Shown here: positions 51,720 to 63,979 of the stretch, piece after piece | Layout of the letters: each line of letters opens with the position of its first letter | How positions within the stretch are numbered: the first letter of the stretch is position 1 | DNA from: Antedon mediterranea | Lineage: Eukaryota > Echinodermata > Crinoidea > Comatulida > Antedonidae | Length of the DNA: 64,000 nucleotides | Direction of reading: 5' to 3' | NCBI RefSeq assembly: GCF_964355755.1 | Contig: NC_092676.1 | Span: forward strand, 15,546,288 to 15,610,287 | Translations under genes and position numbers: made by a program | The notes under the pieces: generated by a model | What the model saw: only the letters and a program-made list of their open reading frames with translations | What the model was told of the DNA's origin: nothing | Database searches by the model: none

Positions 51720-52790
51720 GAAGTGTTTTTTAAGTCCAATTTTAAATTGAGAAATTTTAACAAAGTCCAATATGTTGTGTGGTAATTCATTCCAATGTTT
51801 CACTGAGAGAAAAAACTATATTCGAGCAGAGTGATCGTTCTTGTTTGTTGACGTTGGTATGTTAGTTCATGGGTCTTTCTTTGTTGACGCACAGGTTTTT
51901 TCAAATAATTTTTCCAATCGATGTCCACCAATGAGTGACTTATTTTAAACTTGATTAACCGCGTGATATTACGTCTTGTCTCAAGACTTTGCCATTCGAG
52001 TTTATGTAGCATTGATCTGACACTTGATTCCCGGGAATAGTCGTTTTTACATAATCTGGCTGCTGATATTTGAATCATATCTAAGCGGTATCTTTCCCTG
52101 TTTGTACTTGTAAACCATGATGCACAGCCATACTCCAATTTTGGTTGCACACACGTGATAAATATAAGCGTGATTTAATGTCGGATGTGCATAACTTAAA
52201 GTTCCTGCGGATAACCCTAAGTACCTTTTTGCAGCTATTTGTGACATTTTGAATATGATTATTCCATTTGAGATTTGTGCTAAATGTGATACCTTGGTAT
52301 TGGTGTGAGTCCACTGAATTTAATATATTGCTACATTGTATGTGGCTCTATTAGGAGATTATTTTTTTGAAAAGTGCATTAGCACTTATCAGTGTTTAAA
52401 AGCCATCTGTCAATCCAAACCCCAGTTGGACAGCGCATAAAGATCATTTTGAAATTTGTAATTGTCCTTAATACTGTTGATTTCTCTATATAAACAAGGG
52501 GACCGTCCGCAAACGGGATTTAGCTCATGGTTAAACACAATTTGGCATATCATTAATGTAGACTAAAAAACAAAGAGGTCCCACGGCCGTGCCACTTGAT
52601 GTGACATCTACCAATTGAGTGTGTCCTGTAATACCGTAGTTTTCAAGTTTTAAAAGCAAACGGGTATGAGAAACTCTGTCTAAAGCTTTCGAAAAAACAA
52701 GAAGCACTGCATCGACTTTCTTGTTTTGAGATGAAGCCAAATCGGAAGTTAGTATGTAGTTGATTATAACATTTGTTATCATGAAAACAG
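51720..52790 (-). pseudogene. LINE (CR1/Jockey-like) reverse transcriptase fragment
   Basis: Minus-strand pieces in several frames read as a decayed RT and thumb region. They are FSKALDRVSHTRLLLKLENY (degenerate A motif), GPLCFLVYINDMPN (between motifs A and C), SCKKVLRVIRRNFKLC, and QPKLEYGCASWFTSTN with RLDMIQISAARLCKNDYSR. The catalytic YADD motif is not seen, and frames are broken several times, so it is a dead copy. Confidence 0.85.
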
Positions 52791-52839
52791 TACCGGTGGT
52801 CCAGGCTTGATTAATGTGACCGTCACAAAAAGTTTTATG

Positions 52840-53097
52840 TACATCCTGACTTATGGCGGCGCCCTACCGCAATATTACTGTTACAGGGGAAAAACCGCGG
52901 ATTGCTCCCTCTCCACCCATCAATCAGCAGCCACCATCCACAACAACAACACACACCGCGTGGCGGTCACAGAGGAGAGACGGGAGGAAGCGCGAACTTC
53001 TATAATTATTTAAAAAGAAAATAAACAAGATAATTACTTTTGTCGGTCCACAACTACCATTGGCAGTTTATCCTGTTTAGTGTTATAGTTTTATGTG
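52840..53097 (+). promoter_or_regulatory. CpG-richer patch, candidate first exon/promoter
   Basis: A local GC-rich, CpG-containing island in AT-rich surroundings. It has a YY1-like ATGGCGGCGCC at 52853 and a good splice donor (ATGT|GTAAGTATTTGG) near 53096. It is followed by dense AGGCCTA-type words at 53106-53230, a pattern also seen downstream of the PEX16 and TIF1 first exons. It could be the untranslated first exon of MCM9, whose coding start is 9.5 kb further on. I have no direct proof. Confidence 0.35.
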
Positions 53098-53459
53098 TAA
53101 GTATTTGGCCTAGCTAGCCTAGAAGTATTACGGCTATCTAATACACTACTATCTACAATACTAGGCTAGGCCTTGGTAGTTAGTAATAGTAGGCTTGTTA
53201 TTAAAGGCCTAGGCTAGCTAGGCCTACTAGGCTAGTTGGTAAAGGATCATTTCGGTCGCGATGTTACGCGTTTCGGTCGCTGCACGGCATATACTTGCTT
53301 ACTTGATGTTATTGGGTCGGTTCGGTTTACAAGCTAAATATAGCTTATATGACCCTTCATGTCTTCTTGTAATGTAACCAAAATACATTATGCTTAGGGC
53401 TCCGGGTGTACGCACAATGTTCTGTGTAGTGTTTATAAGTGTGAAAAAGTAAACTTGCA

Positions 53460-53640
53460 GTCAAGAGACTTCCAATGATCATTGAGGAGTGACTTGAAAC
53501 ATTACAACATTAGATGGTAAGCTATTCCATGAGTCCACAACTCTACAACTGAAGGAAAACTGCCTGGAATTAAGCCTAAACTTGTTTTTATACTGTACAA
53601 CTTGTATATAAGTGACCTCTAGTTCCATGACAATCAATAT
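53460..53640 (-). pseudogene. LINE C-terminal remnant
   Basis: On the minus strand one frame reads FSFSCRVVDSWNSLPSNVV. This matches the WNSLP motif found at the extreme C-terminus of CR1/Jockey-type LINE ORF2 proteins. No intact frame. Confidence 0.65.
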
Positions 53641-54456
53641 GACCGATTGGGCCGCCGGTGATTTCTATGAAACGCCCAGTACGTCTTTTACGACATTTCG
53701 CGTAGTGATTACAGTAGAGTAAGTACTATGTGTATGTAGTACGTAAGTTCGGCAGTTCATGGTCTTTCTAGGGTTTAATTGTGTTATTTTATAATAATAA
53801 ATAATTATATAGGCCTAGGTAATTTATACATACTAATACTATTATTTTGTTGGTTTGGGCCACCATAACAACACAACAAAGGAAAGTAGTTTAACATAAT
53901 ATTTAATAATTTAAATGTTTTTAATCTTTCAAGTTAAAAATTCAGTTCATGGACTAACAAAGTATTGACATTCTTTGAATGAGGTTATTTTTTATTATTA
54001 ATTATATTATTTTTATTTACTAATCATTTAATATCATGTTTTATTGAATTTTACAATGGCAATACACAAATATATCTAAGTAGCGACTAGCAAAACTGCT
54101 AGAGGGCAGCAGAAATTTCAAGGGAATAGAAAGAAAAGTGTGACCCTTAAAAGTTAATATTTTTCAAACAAATTATACATTGCCTGTTAGTATTTTGTAT
54201 CAATATTATAATTTAAAGGAAGAATTATGAAAATTTGACTTGGTAGGGTTTAAAACAGCGCCGAAAATGATCGTTTATAGCCATGAACGATGTAAACAAA
54301 TTGCGCCCTCAGTCAACAATTGTATGAACTACATTTTTCGTAAAAATAATTGTATAAAATTCTGGTTTAAAGTAATATGTTTTGTATCAACATTGTAAAA
54401 TTCAATAAAATATGATATTACTTGTTTATTAAATAAAAAAAGAGTGTTTATTTTAA

Positions 54457-55083
54457 AAGACACCTTCCCTACAATTTGTGACGTTTTGTAAAAATAATAC
54501 ATATTATTACTTTAAAAACATTAAACCAGGTCATTCCATGTCTTAAATGTACGTTTTATGGTAAATTATGATAAAAAGTGAGAAACAATGCACTACCTAA
54601 GTATCTCGCGGCGAATGACCTCTCGTGGACGGTCTTTAGGCCTAGCCTAGCTAGGCTTAGTTTTGTAGGCCTGGCTGGTAAACATCGGTAACGTACGAAC
54701 ACCGTACGCTAGCTATATACCTAGCCTGACGTTGTATAGTTGCTGCATTAATTGTCTTTCTATTTTTGCCAGACTCCGTTGATACAAATTGGGGAAAACC
54801 CGGTATTTTCGCTGAAAAGTTAGGAGTCTTCCATTTGTTTTGGCCTCACGATCGATCGAAAAGTGGGTGAATTACAGATGAAAAACAAAAATATCAATCC
54901 GCGCGCAATGCATTTTGGGATTTATAGCGGGCCGCTATAATTATTAGAATCGACTTATTTTTCACATTTTTAACCATTTAAAGACGAAAAAACTTATCGC
55001 AATAGGACCGTATAGTATTAATTTTACATTAAATATAGTTTGTGAGCTTAAATTAGATCTAAAAAAACGTAGGAAAGGTGTCT
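54457..55083. mobile_element. TTAA-flanked TIR element (family B copy 2)
   Basis: Flanked by TTAA at 54453-54456 and 55084-55087, with ends AAGACACCTTCCCTAC and GTAGGAAAGGTGTCT. Its 627 bp are colinear with the outer parts of 19842-22174. Shared words include ATTGGGGAAAACCCGG and GCAATGCATTTTGGGATT. It looks like the simple form of the element, without nested inserts. Confidence 0.85.
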
Positions 55084-55437
55084 TTAACCTCATTAAAAAA
55101 TTTAAATACATTATTTTCCTGTGTCTGAGAGACAATGTGACTTCACGGCACTCACAAGAAAATTCTTCTGCTGTGTGTTGATCGCGTCAACCAAACAAAG
55201 GCCGAAAATACAAAATCGTTTTAAACGTGAGCCCTACGAAGCAGTTGAAAGCGGAGGTTTGATTGGCTTATAATGACAACATACCACAAAATGGCATTTT
55301 TGTAGTTGAGCCCCTCGGAATTTTCCAAAAAATATTTCAGGGATATATTTCACGATGGGTTGTTACTATGAAATATTTGAATCATAAAGGCCTCATATCG
55401 GAATGAAACTCTGTTTTTAGCACTTAATATTAATATT

Positions 55438-55664
55438 TTTCAGTAGCCTTGGTCACGCAAATGACGTTGTCATGATGTTCTGTCATTCGTCATAGTTCGG
55501 TAAATTGCGCCATCTCTCGTCTGATGACTTAATAAAAAGGGACACCCGAGCATCCAAAGGGGGACACCAGCAGAAAGCTGAACATCAGACGAAAGATGGC
55601 GCAATTCACCGAACTATGACAGAACATCGTGTCAACGTCATTTGCGTGACCAAGGCTACTGAAA
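55438..55664. mobile_element. ~227-bp hairpin MITE
   Basis: The left arm from TTTCAGTAGCCTTGGTCACG and the right arm ending CGTGACCAAGGCTACTGAAA are inverted over about 85 bp, with an unpaired centre of about 55 bp. Confidence 0.9.
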
Positions 55665-56999
55665 GTAGCTGAAACGTAGCAAGTAAGTACTTGTCAACTG
55701 GTTTAACCAAAAAGTTAACATTTATTTTTTAAATATCCATTTGAAACCAGATGAAATTTGTTGAGAATAATATTTAGTTTAGTAAATCTAATAATTATTA
55801 TGTATTTGTCGTCTGATTGTAATTGTTCTGAGATACACATATTGAGAATAATTGTCGTGTCAGATTTTACTAGCTGTGCGTTGTCACTACTTGAGTCCTC
55901 TTTGTACATGTTTTTACTGATCAAAGCCAGCCCAGGGTTCCCCTTTTAAAATCTATGCAGATCAAACACTGATAACCTACATTTTTCAGGTGCATATCAT
56001 ATACACATCCACTTTATATTCGATTGCTAGTGAATATTTATATTATAATTTTTCCTGTAAACAATTAATTATATATTGGGTGCATAACCTTTATTTATAA
56101 TGTATCGCATTTCTGATGAATTCATTTTTTTTGTCTCTTTGTTTATGGGAAGTAATTTACCCTACAAAAAATCTAATTTTTAGTTTAGAAAAAGTGGTCG
56201 CGGCCGGAATGTACCAAATGCACTAATTAGATAGGAAGAACAAAATATTAGTTTTGTAGGACTACAGTAGCTGGTAAACAACAGTAACATACGAACATCA
56301 TATGCTAGCTATAGGTCTTGTCTGATATTGTCAATTTGCCGTATTGTCTTTCTGTTTTTGCCAGAATTGGAGGAAACCTGGTATTTTCGCGCAATGCATG
56401 CGGATTTATAGATTATTAGAATCGACTACTTATTTTTCATATTTTTAAACGGTGTATTTATAAACGGTATATTTATAATTCGCTAAGCCAATGAGGTATT
56501 AAATAATTAATAGTGTAAGCCTAGGCCACCGAAACTACTGTAGACTCGACTCCAATGTCGATTCGTCCCACGATGTCGTCTTGTCTGGCTAAATAAGGCT
56601 AACTAGTAACATAGGTTGGCTACAAAATATGTCGTCTCCTAGCCTAGGTAGGATTTTAAGGCGGAGCCGATTTTAATTAGTGAACAGTACATTGCTAATT
56701 TGCATTGTCCATGCTTTTTCCAAAGGGGATGACAATTTAAATGGTGTTTATTAACCCTACAAACCACCAGTAGATAATTATAATAACAATACATCGTACT
56801 GTTTAGTTAGGTTTAGAACAATAGGCTACGATTTACATATATAAATATAGTGGTGGTCAGCATCATGAAAGTGGTGGTCGGAAATTCTGAGTGGTGAACG
56901 GGGCTGACCATAGCCGACCACCGTGGCTAGAACCCTGTGTGACATATGGCATCCCAGAGACGTTTGGTTAGATGGACTACCAATTTAACTATATTATAG
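55665..56999. other. Intergenic sequence
   Basis: No gene is visible. Two small frames on opposite strands at 55715-55949 overlap and have no recognisable domain. The 56220-56470 stretch shares scattered words (TTGCCGTATTGTCTTTCTG, CGCGCAATGCAT) with family B, suggesting a degraded third copy. Confidence 0.4.
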
Positions 57000-57430
57000 T
57001 GTAGAGTTAGGGTCCAGAAACACAAAGAAACAAATTGCACAGATTACTTATACTAAAAAAAGAATAGATTAAAATTTAAAAATCCAAAATGTAAAATACG
57101 AATATTTAAAAGATTTAAAATTTGTATTAAAATGCTTAAAAAAAAAATTTTGCTAGCATATCCTTTAATTATTGGGATACGGAAGTTACACATAGTGCTA
57201 CTTCTGGTCACCCTCTCATGAAAATCCCTGAGAAGTGTAAAATGCTTATTTGGGTAAGATGGAGCAGTGTCGTTAAAAATCTTAAAACATAGCATTTAAT
57301 TTAAACTTTAAAAAATTAACCCTATTTACCACATTTAAAAGTCTTAATTCATGAAGTTCTGACTGATCAACATGAGATTTAGCAATAAAACAATTTTATT
57401 ATAGGCTCTTTTCTTCTTTCGACTCAATCT
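57000..57430 (-). pseudogene. LINE C-terminal fragment
   Basis: Minus-strand frames read FKIFNDTAPSYPNKHF and FHERVTRSS, the pattern (K-I-.-N..AP.YL ... TRSS) seen downstream of reverse transcriptase in CR1/Jockey-like LINEs. At least one frameshift separates the upstream part. Confidence 0.7.
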
Positions 57431-58648
57431 GACTAGTTCTTTGATATCTACAGATGTCTTTTTTACACTACATTTACCCTTATACCATTTCACATGTAGA
57501 CCAATTGTAACGCTAATCTCAGAGTTATGTGACTGTGTTCATGCATTATCGACATTAAATTTGAGTAAACCAATTTTGGCAGTAGGGCTGTTTTTGTCCA
57601 CAAAATATGGTTCGGTCATAATGTATCATTCAAAACAGGCCATAAATAATATATTGAAAACTAAGGCTTTTAACTTAAATATTTATTATTTTTTAATATA
57701 AATTCAGCCTGTTCATATTCTAGACCTTAGGCTCAGTGGCTTTCCTACGCTTTATTAAGAGCAGGATGTTTCAGGCCATCATTGTGTTTTAATTCGTACA
57801 AATAATAATAATATATGATATATTGGAGAGTGTACAGTGTGTCTTTAATCATTTGGATTGTCGGTGCGCAATCTGAGTAGGTAGTGTACACATTAATACA
57901 ATAAACTTTATTTGTCTTTGTAAAAAGTACAAAGATAGTTTAAATTTTTCGACTTTCAAGCCATTCAAATTCACATAAACGAACAGATTCACATGCTAAA
58001 ATTCATTTGTAAAATGTGAACAAATAATTCTCCTAAAAAAACCTTAAAATTTCACAGATTGCAATCTCCTCCCTTGATCTGCCATTTGAAATTTTTTTTT
58101 GGAGAACATCTGCTCATAACACTCGCTTGCACTTTGCAATTTCTAGAATGGTATCATTATTTAGTAGCAACTCATCAATAATTACTAGTATTAGTTTCAA
58201 AGCTTTTTGTGTATCAACATATATCTGTTTAATCTATTTATGTTCTTTTGTTTTCCATCTTTTCACCATAATGATGTTAAAAGCAATTTTAAATTATTAA
58301 TGATTTATCAATCAATCAATCTTCCTCTCCCAATAATGTCAAAAACAATTTAATTTATTAATGATAATAATGGTTGATAAATTAACATTAATTATGAAAC
58401 AATTATACCACTATTGACTAGGCCGAGGAAGAATGGCCTAGGCCTGTTACACTGCTTATCTATTGTTTATTAGCATATCAGCATCTCATAAGTCACCCGT
58501 TCTTGTGAGTGTGTGCAAGGCTATCAAACAACAGGATACTATTAAGCTTGACTTGCCAAGGTAGGCTATCTTAACAAACTTTGATCTGCGGTTTGGCGTC
58601 GACGAATTCACGCAAAGTTGTTGAATTCTAGGTTGTGTTTATTGCTGT

Positions 58649-59029
58649 TTAATTGTATTTTGGTAAAAGGCCACATACATCTGATATTTTACGAACATGA
58701 GGTTTTAGGTAGGTTTCAAATTCTAAACTATGTTTATTGCTGTTTAATTGTATGAAATTAAAACTTAGAAAGTGCCTTTCATACATTCTTTTAATTTTGG
58801 CATTGAATAATTTATATTGAAAGTGGGAAGGGTTTTGTAAATCAAGGCTATATAGTGTATGTATTATGGAAGGTACCGTTTTGGTACTACCAGTCCATAC
58901 AGTATATCCCAGTCCTGTTGTTTGATAGCCTTGGTGTGTAGACTGGACGGCTGAAATTTGACTGAACACCAAGTTTATGTTTTTAGATAAAATACATTTG
59001 TTTGTATTAGGGCAATTCCATGCTTCCAA
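58649..59029 (-). CDS. Unidentified 126-codon frame, possibly a transposon fragment
   Basis: The frame is relatively long for this AT-rich sequence (126 codons) with a protein-like composition, including KLFNAKIKRMYERHF and FETYLKPHVRKISDV. I do not recognise the family. It lies 200 bp from the L1/Tx1-like fragment on the same strand but does not clearly belong to it. A pair of ~30-bp repeats (GTTTATTGCTGTTTAATTGT) occurs at its 3' end. It could be part of an uncharacterised mobile element. Confidence 0.3.
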   Translation of the reverse strand: MEAWNCPNTNKCILSKNINLVFSQISAVQSTHQGYQTTGLGYTVWTGSTKTVPSIIHTLYSLDLQNPSHFQYKLFNAKIKRMYERHFLSFNFIQLNSNKHSLEFETYLKPHVRKISDVCGLLPKYN

Positions 59030-59228
59030 CTGCTACCATAAGATAAAAACTAGAATGTTGTTAAATCAACTTGTGTTAACTGTTATATATACAGTAATTA
59101 GAAAGCCAGAAAACTCTATTTTTCTATAAGATATTATTTTTCCCCAAAATCATATTTAAACAAATGTCGAAATTATACACTTTTTTATGTAATACAGTAG
59201 TATCAATTAATAAATATTCATAAACTTT

Positions 59229-59852
59229 TTAACAATTTCCCGTTCCTAGTATTAATTGTTTAAATGATATATTATTGTGATTTAAACTTACAAAGATACT
59301 AAGCATTTTCCTCCAATATTTCTGAATAAATCTACAACTAAAAAACAAATGATTTTCATTTTCAATTTCTCCACATTTGTCACACGTTTGTGTTTCCTTA
59401 ACTTTCCACTGATACAGCCGTTTGTTGGTAGGCAGTATTCTATGTAACATCTTATAATTGAATTGTGCTAGTTTCTTATCTTTCATTTTACATACTTTCC
59501 GTAACCAAGAAGTTTTCCAATCAATGTTGTTATCATTGAAGTACTCTTCCCATTTTAGTTGTGACATTGGAATAATGAAATATTCTTTCACAAACCATGA
59601 GTATATTAGTTTGGTAGTATTAATCTCATACATGGTCCCAACTAATTCATCATTATCATCACAATTGAAAATATCTACCTCCTTAATAATACGTTTCCAT
59701 TGAATTGGTATTGCCTTAATAATGCACAAATACTCATTTAACCAGTTTGTTTTACATTGTAGTTTCACCAGTATTTCGTTTGATGTTAAAAAAGTGTTCT
59801 TATTAACAATGTGGAGATAAGCTAATAGATTATATTTACACTTTTGCAGCAT
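59229..59852 (-). pseudogene. L1/Tx1-type LINE ORF2 C-terminal fragment
   Basis: 207 codons include FNYKMLHRILPTNKRLYQW followed by CDKCGEIENENHLFFSC, the zinc-finger-like C..C...H.F..C motif at the C-terminus of L1/Tx1 ORF2 proteins (zf-RVT type). Endonuclease and RT domains are missing, so it is a 5'-truncated copy. The frame is still open, implying moderate age. Confidence 0.8.
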
Positions 59853-62579
59853 TTACTATTTATAGAATAAAAATGTTATCTGCACTAAATAAGCCAGTGG
59901 GTAAATCTTTATGGAATTCATTTAAAAGCAATATGTTATATAACATTGAATGTGAAACATATAACAATAAAGAAACAAGTATAGAAAAATGGGTAGCTTT
60001 AAGAAATACGATTATGATAATATAATTTCTAATTTGATACGATTAATCGAAAAAGAATTACAGTGATACAGGTTACTGGTGGTACTGAGCTATTATTGTT
60101 TTTTTTTATCATGTATATAAATATATTGTATAATCCGGGTTGTAAAATGAAAACAAACAAATGAAAATGTGTGAACTATTTTAAAACGGGATAGATGATA
60201 ATGATGATCCTGTCAAGTGTATAACAAAATATACGAAAATTAATGAAAAAAGGAGTAATACAGAATTCATATATGTAAAAATGTTACTTATGAACTGTAA
60301 CGACATTTACAAGTTAAATAATACGATTTTATGTAATATGAGATAATATGAATGTGAATAAAAGTGGTGTTTGCGCCACAAAAGAGAAAAAAAACAAACT
60401 TTTTAACAATTTATATATTTATCTATACTTTTAGATCTGTTATAAAAGGTGCAACAAGTTAATTTTTTTCCCTCTGATACACATCAATAAAAATACAGTT
60501 CATAATTTTAACTTCAAAATCATAATTGTATGAAAATTAATTATTAAATATTGTAATATCAAATGTCACATCTGTTACAAAATAACAGAAAAGGTGTTAT
60601 TTCTAAATATTAGAGCTACAATAGTCAAAATGTTCAAAAGACAATTAGATTAAATGCTTGTTCTAATGTAACCAGAAAAAAAATGCAGTCCAAATATTAA
60701 TATCATGTTTTTGTGTCACAGACTTGACAAAATGTGTTACGAACGGACTTGACATTATTTTGTCAGGGATGTGGCAGAATGATAAAAGGCATGCTATTTC
60801 CCGGTACTAAATAGTACAGTAGTAGAAGTATCCTTGGCTAAACATTGTATACTCATCAACATTCCAAAGCTCTGTTTATAGGAAGTTACACCTCATAATA
60901 GACTAATTTTAGCCACACCTATCTGACTTCAATAAGTAAAGCCTGGTTCACACTAGCAGACTGCGATCCTGACTGTGAGCTAACCGTTAACTTATCCGAT
61001 CGCAGCCTGCTGCTCACTCACATTCTCCAATTGTAAATGTAATTTCCATGTAAATTGGCACTTTAAAAAAAATTAAAATTGATGATTGGTCAGTTGGTAG
61101 AATACAAATCTGCCAAACGTACATTTTGTTGTCTACGTCATTGAAAAAAATCCATTGACGGTAAACTTTTTTTAAAACTTAGTGATAGCCAGACATTTTC
61201 TTGGCCACAAAATAACATTTCTTATCACAGATAATGTCTAATAACTACCAATGCCTACATGGAACAATCACCAACATTTTAAGCTTTGATTATGATTTCC
61301 AATTTCCAACTTTTTTAATAATCTGGGCAAAGGCTTGTAGCCCACTAAAAAGTTATAATCTTGTAAGTAGTCATGTAGTAGGGTAACGCACAAATTTGTC
61401 TTTTGAACAATCTTTTAATGTTGCTACCCATTATTAATAAACTATTAAGTACTCATAGTAAGTATTGATTGTCTCTGTCGCATCCGTGACACCTATGTTA
61501 CAATTAATTAAGTAGCTATTAATTAAAATTGGGAAAATAATTTTAAACTTTTTTTTATCCATTTAGTGTAGAATAGACTTGTTTTAATGTAAATACACTA
61601 AATGTTCATCTTTAGTTTTCCAGTGAGCTTAAATTTAAATATGAAGTCACATTTTTAGTTATTCTAAAAAAGACGCTGTTAGTCCGTGACACGGTAAAAC
61701 TGTGTACAGTATATCTTCATAATGACGTTATATTAAAACATTTTTTTTTCGTAGAAAAGAGTTTTACTGGTCATAAGTCTATTTTTGTTACAAGATGTTG
61801 TAAAAGTCCTTTTTGTTTATATAATATATTTGCTTTGGAAGTGTGAATTAGTTATATTATATTAATAATTATGGGATATTTTCTAGTCAAAAATACTTAC
61901 TGTTGTAGGCCTAGTAATTTAATTAAAATCGACAGAAGAAAAAACTGGGCCTATTTTGGCAGCGGTGGACTGCTTTTGGCAACCAATTTATATGGTATTA
62001 ATTCACTAAACATAAAACAGTACCTTGAAACGTTACATTAATATTAAAGAGCTTTATACACAGATTATATCTTACAAACAATTTTAAGTTGTTAATGAGT
62101 GGGACAACTTTGGACTCTTTTTAAATGCTAAGATTTTTTAAATTAGCGTACAATTGTTCTGTTGGCTACAGTAGGTCCATGGCTATTCATAAAATCCTAT
62201 CTTCTTCTTTATTTGATTGTGTACAGTGTCTATTTTGCATTTCAGATCATCTTTTTCTGCTTTAGGTTCTGTCTCAACTACCTTCAAACCAATAATCTAA
62301 TCAATTACATTTACTCTCCTTCCATTCTGTTGGGAAGATTTTGATCTGTACTTTGACCCACTATTTCGAGACTCGGCAGCTTTACTCACTACTGGCCAAT
62401 AAATAAATTTTCCGCAATTTCTGAATTTGATAAATTATTCGGTGGACTGATCTCTAAGTAAATTCATACTTCTTACAATATCTACGATTGACACGTCCAC
62501 ACACATTTTAACAACTGTACTACTGGATAATGGTAATACATTTTTTATATTTTGTAGAGATGCATTAAGAATATTAAAT
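59853..62579. other. Intergenic / MCM9 upstream sequence
   Basis: AT-rich with no gene recognised. A small hairpin MITE-like sequence at about 60943-61022 has ends GTTCACACTAGCAGACTGCG and CGCAGCCTGCTGCTCACTC (inverted). Confidence 0.5.
60943..61022. mobile_element. Possible ~80-bp hairpin MITE
   Basis: It starts GCCTGGTTCACACTAGCAG. The inner GCAGACTGCGATC and GATCGCAGCCTGCTG are inverted around an AACCGTTAAC centre. Confidence 0.45.
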
Positions 62580-63979
62580 ATGACTACAACCAATAGCCTT
62601 GATGGAGATTTACAATTATCAGGTAGAGTAAATTAAATTATGCAGTAATCATTCATTTATTTTTAATACTGAGTAGGTTACCTTTTTTCCATTACATATA
62701 GCTCTTTGTTTAAAATGTAACATTGATATAACCCCACATATTTTTTCAACAATGCTATAAACTAAAAAATAGTATTTTCCTACGTAAAATTGATTGTTAT
62801 TTTTATTTTAATACACTCAATGTCTCAAATTTATAAATAAGAGTCAATTTTGTTGAATTTCCTATTATTTAACACCATAAAAAAATATCAACGAAAAATG
62901 TCAAGTGAAATCAAGTAAATTGCAAAAAACTAATTTTTTGGGAGGAAGAAATCTAGAACCCCCCACCCCCCACCCCCTGTCTGTAGGCTCAAGACAAATG
63001 TGGCACTTTTAGGCTGTTTTATAATGTTTTTAAGAGAGTGTTTATTGGCAAAAAAATTATGGTGCAAGGCAATTGGCAACTATGGATGGGACTATCTGAA
63101 CTAAAGTTTTATGGTACAGTCAACCATGACAAAGAAAATACACTTAACAGCACTGTCAACCGTGTATCTAATACTTTGGGGTTTTTTCCTAATGTTAACC
63201 ATATGCGCTTTTATTCTGTTGGTACAGAGAACTAGTATAGTCAACCATAGTATTATAAAACTTCACATTAAATGCACAGTGAACCAGGCTTCTGAACACA
63301 TGGTTGACTGTGAAGCATCATTGATCGTGACAATAGTCATTTCCAATAATGACCAACATTAAACATTCAATATTAAATTTCTTTCTGTAGGTATGCTTGA
63401 AGCATATATCAAAACACAGCACGAGAAAGACCTAGTGGACATTTTATTTCACTCAGAAGAAAACGAACACTTTCCAGTTTACATTGAGTTTGTATTCTGA
63501 TTTTTTATTTTTTTTACAAATTTAATAATCAGTAGAACCTTTGTTTTACGTACCCTGATTTTTTACATTCCCTGGATTTTACGTATTCATAAAATAACCA
63601 ATGATATTACTGTACAAAATAGGGTGTTATTTTTTTACATTGAGGGCGCAATTTAACAATAACCAACCACAAAGCCATATCTGTGAGACAAGCCACACGC
63701 GTGCATTCCTCCTACAGCAGCAACTGTTTTTATATTTATGGAATATATGGAATAATTATGGAATTAATTTAAAAAAAATAAGATCACTACAGAATGTAAA
63801 ATCTTGGTGTCTGGTTTTATCCACTATTTTTAGTTCGATGACCCTATTTGAAAATAACATGAAATTAAGTGAGTTAATTCTGCAAAAGCCTCTTGAAGGG
63901 CTGCCAGTCATTGACAATGCATTGAAAAGTGTTGCCAGAAATATTTGTAAGAATAACCCAAGTAAAGACAAAATGGCAA
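62580..63979 (+). CDS. MCM9: MCM9 N-terminal coding exons (partial, runs off the window)
   Basis: MCM9 pairs with MCM8 in a helicase that acts in homologous recombination and interstrand-crosslink/mismatch repair in the nucleus. Three exons read 62580-62622, 63391-63487 and 63834-63979, with matching phases. Exon 1 starts MTTTNSLDGDLQLSG, exon 2 reads MLEAYIKTQHEKDLVDILF, and exon 3 reads SMTLFENNMKLSELILQKPL. The AMTLFETNM-type segment and the preceding (E/A)YI...DILLIL pattern are what I know from the MCM9 N-terminus. The MCM zinc finger and AAA+ core lie beyond the right edge. The exon 2 donor (GTTTGT) is non-consensus. The exon 3 end could be either GCAAGT (GC-AG) at 63975 or A|GTATAT at 63979. 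The gene's other exons are not in this window. Confidence 0.78.

Noticed and set aside
55715-55949. Two small overlapping frames on opposite strands
   Set aside because: Both are AT-rich, mutually antisense and without recognisable motifs.
63038-63362. Short plus frames with repeated GTCAACCAT words
   Set aside because: They lie in the intron between MCM9 exons 1 and 2. The repeated words are too sparse to define an element.
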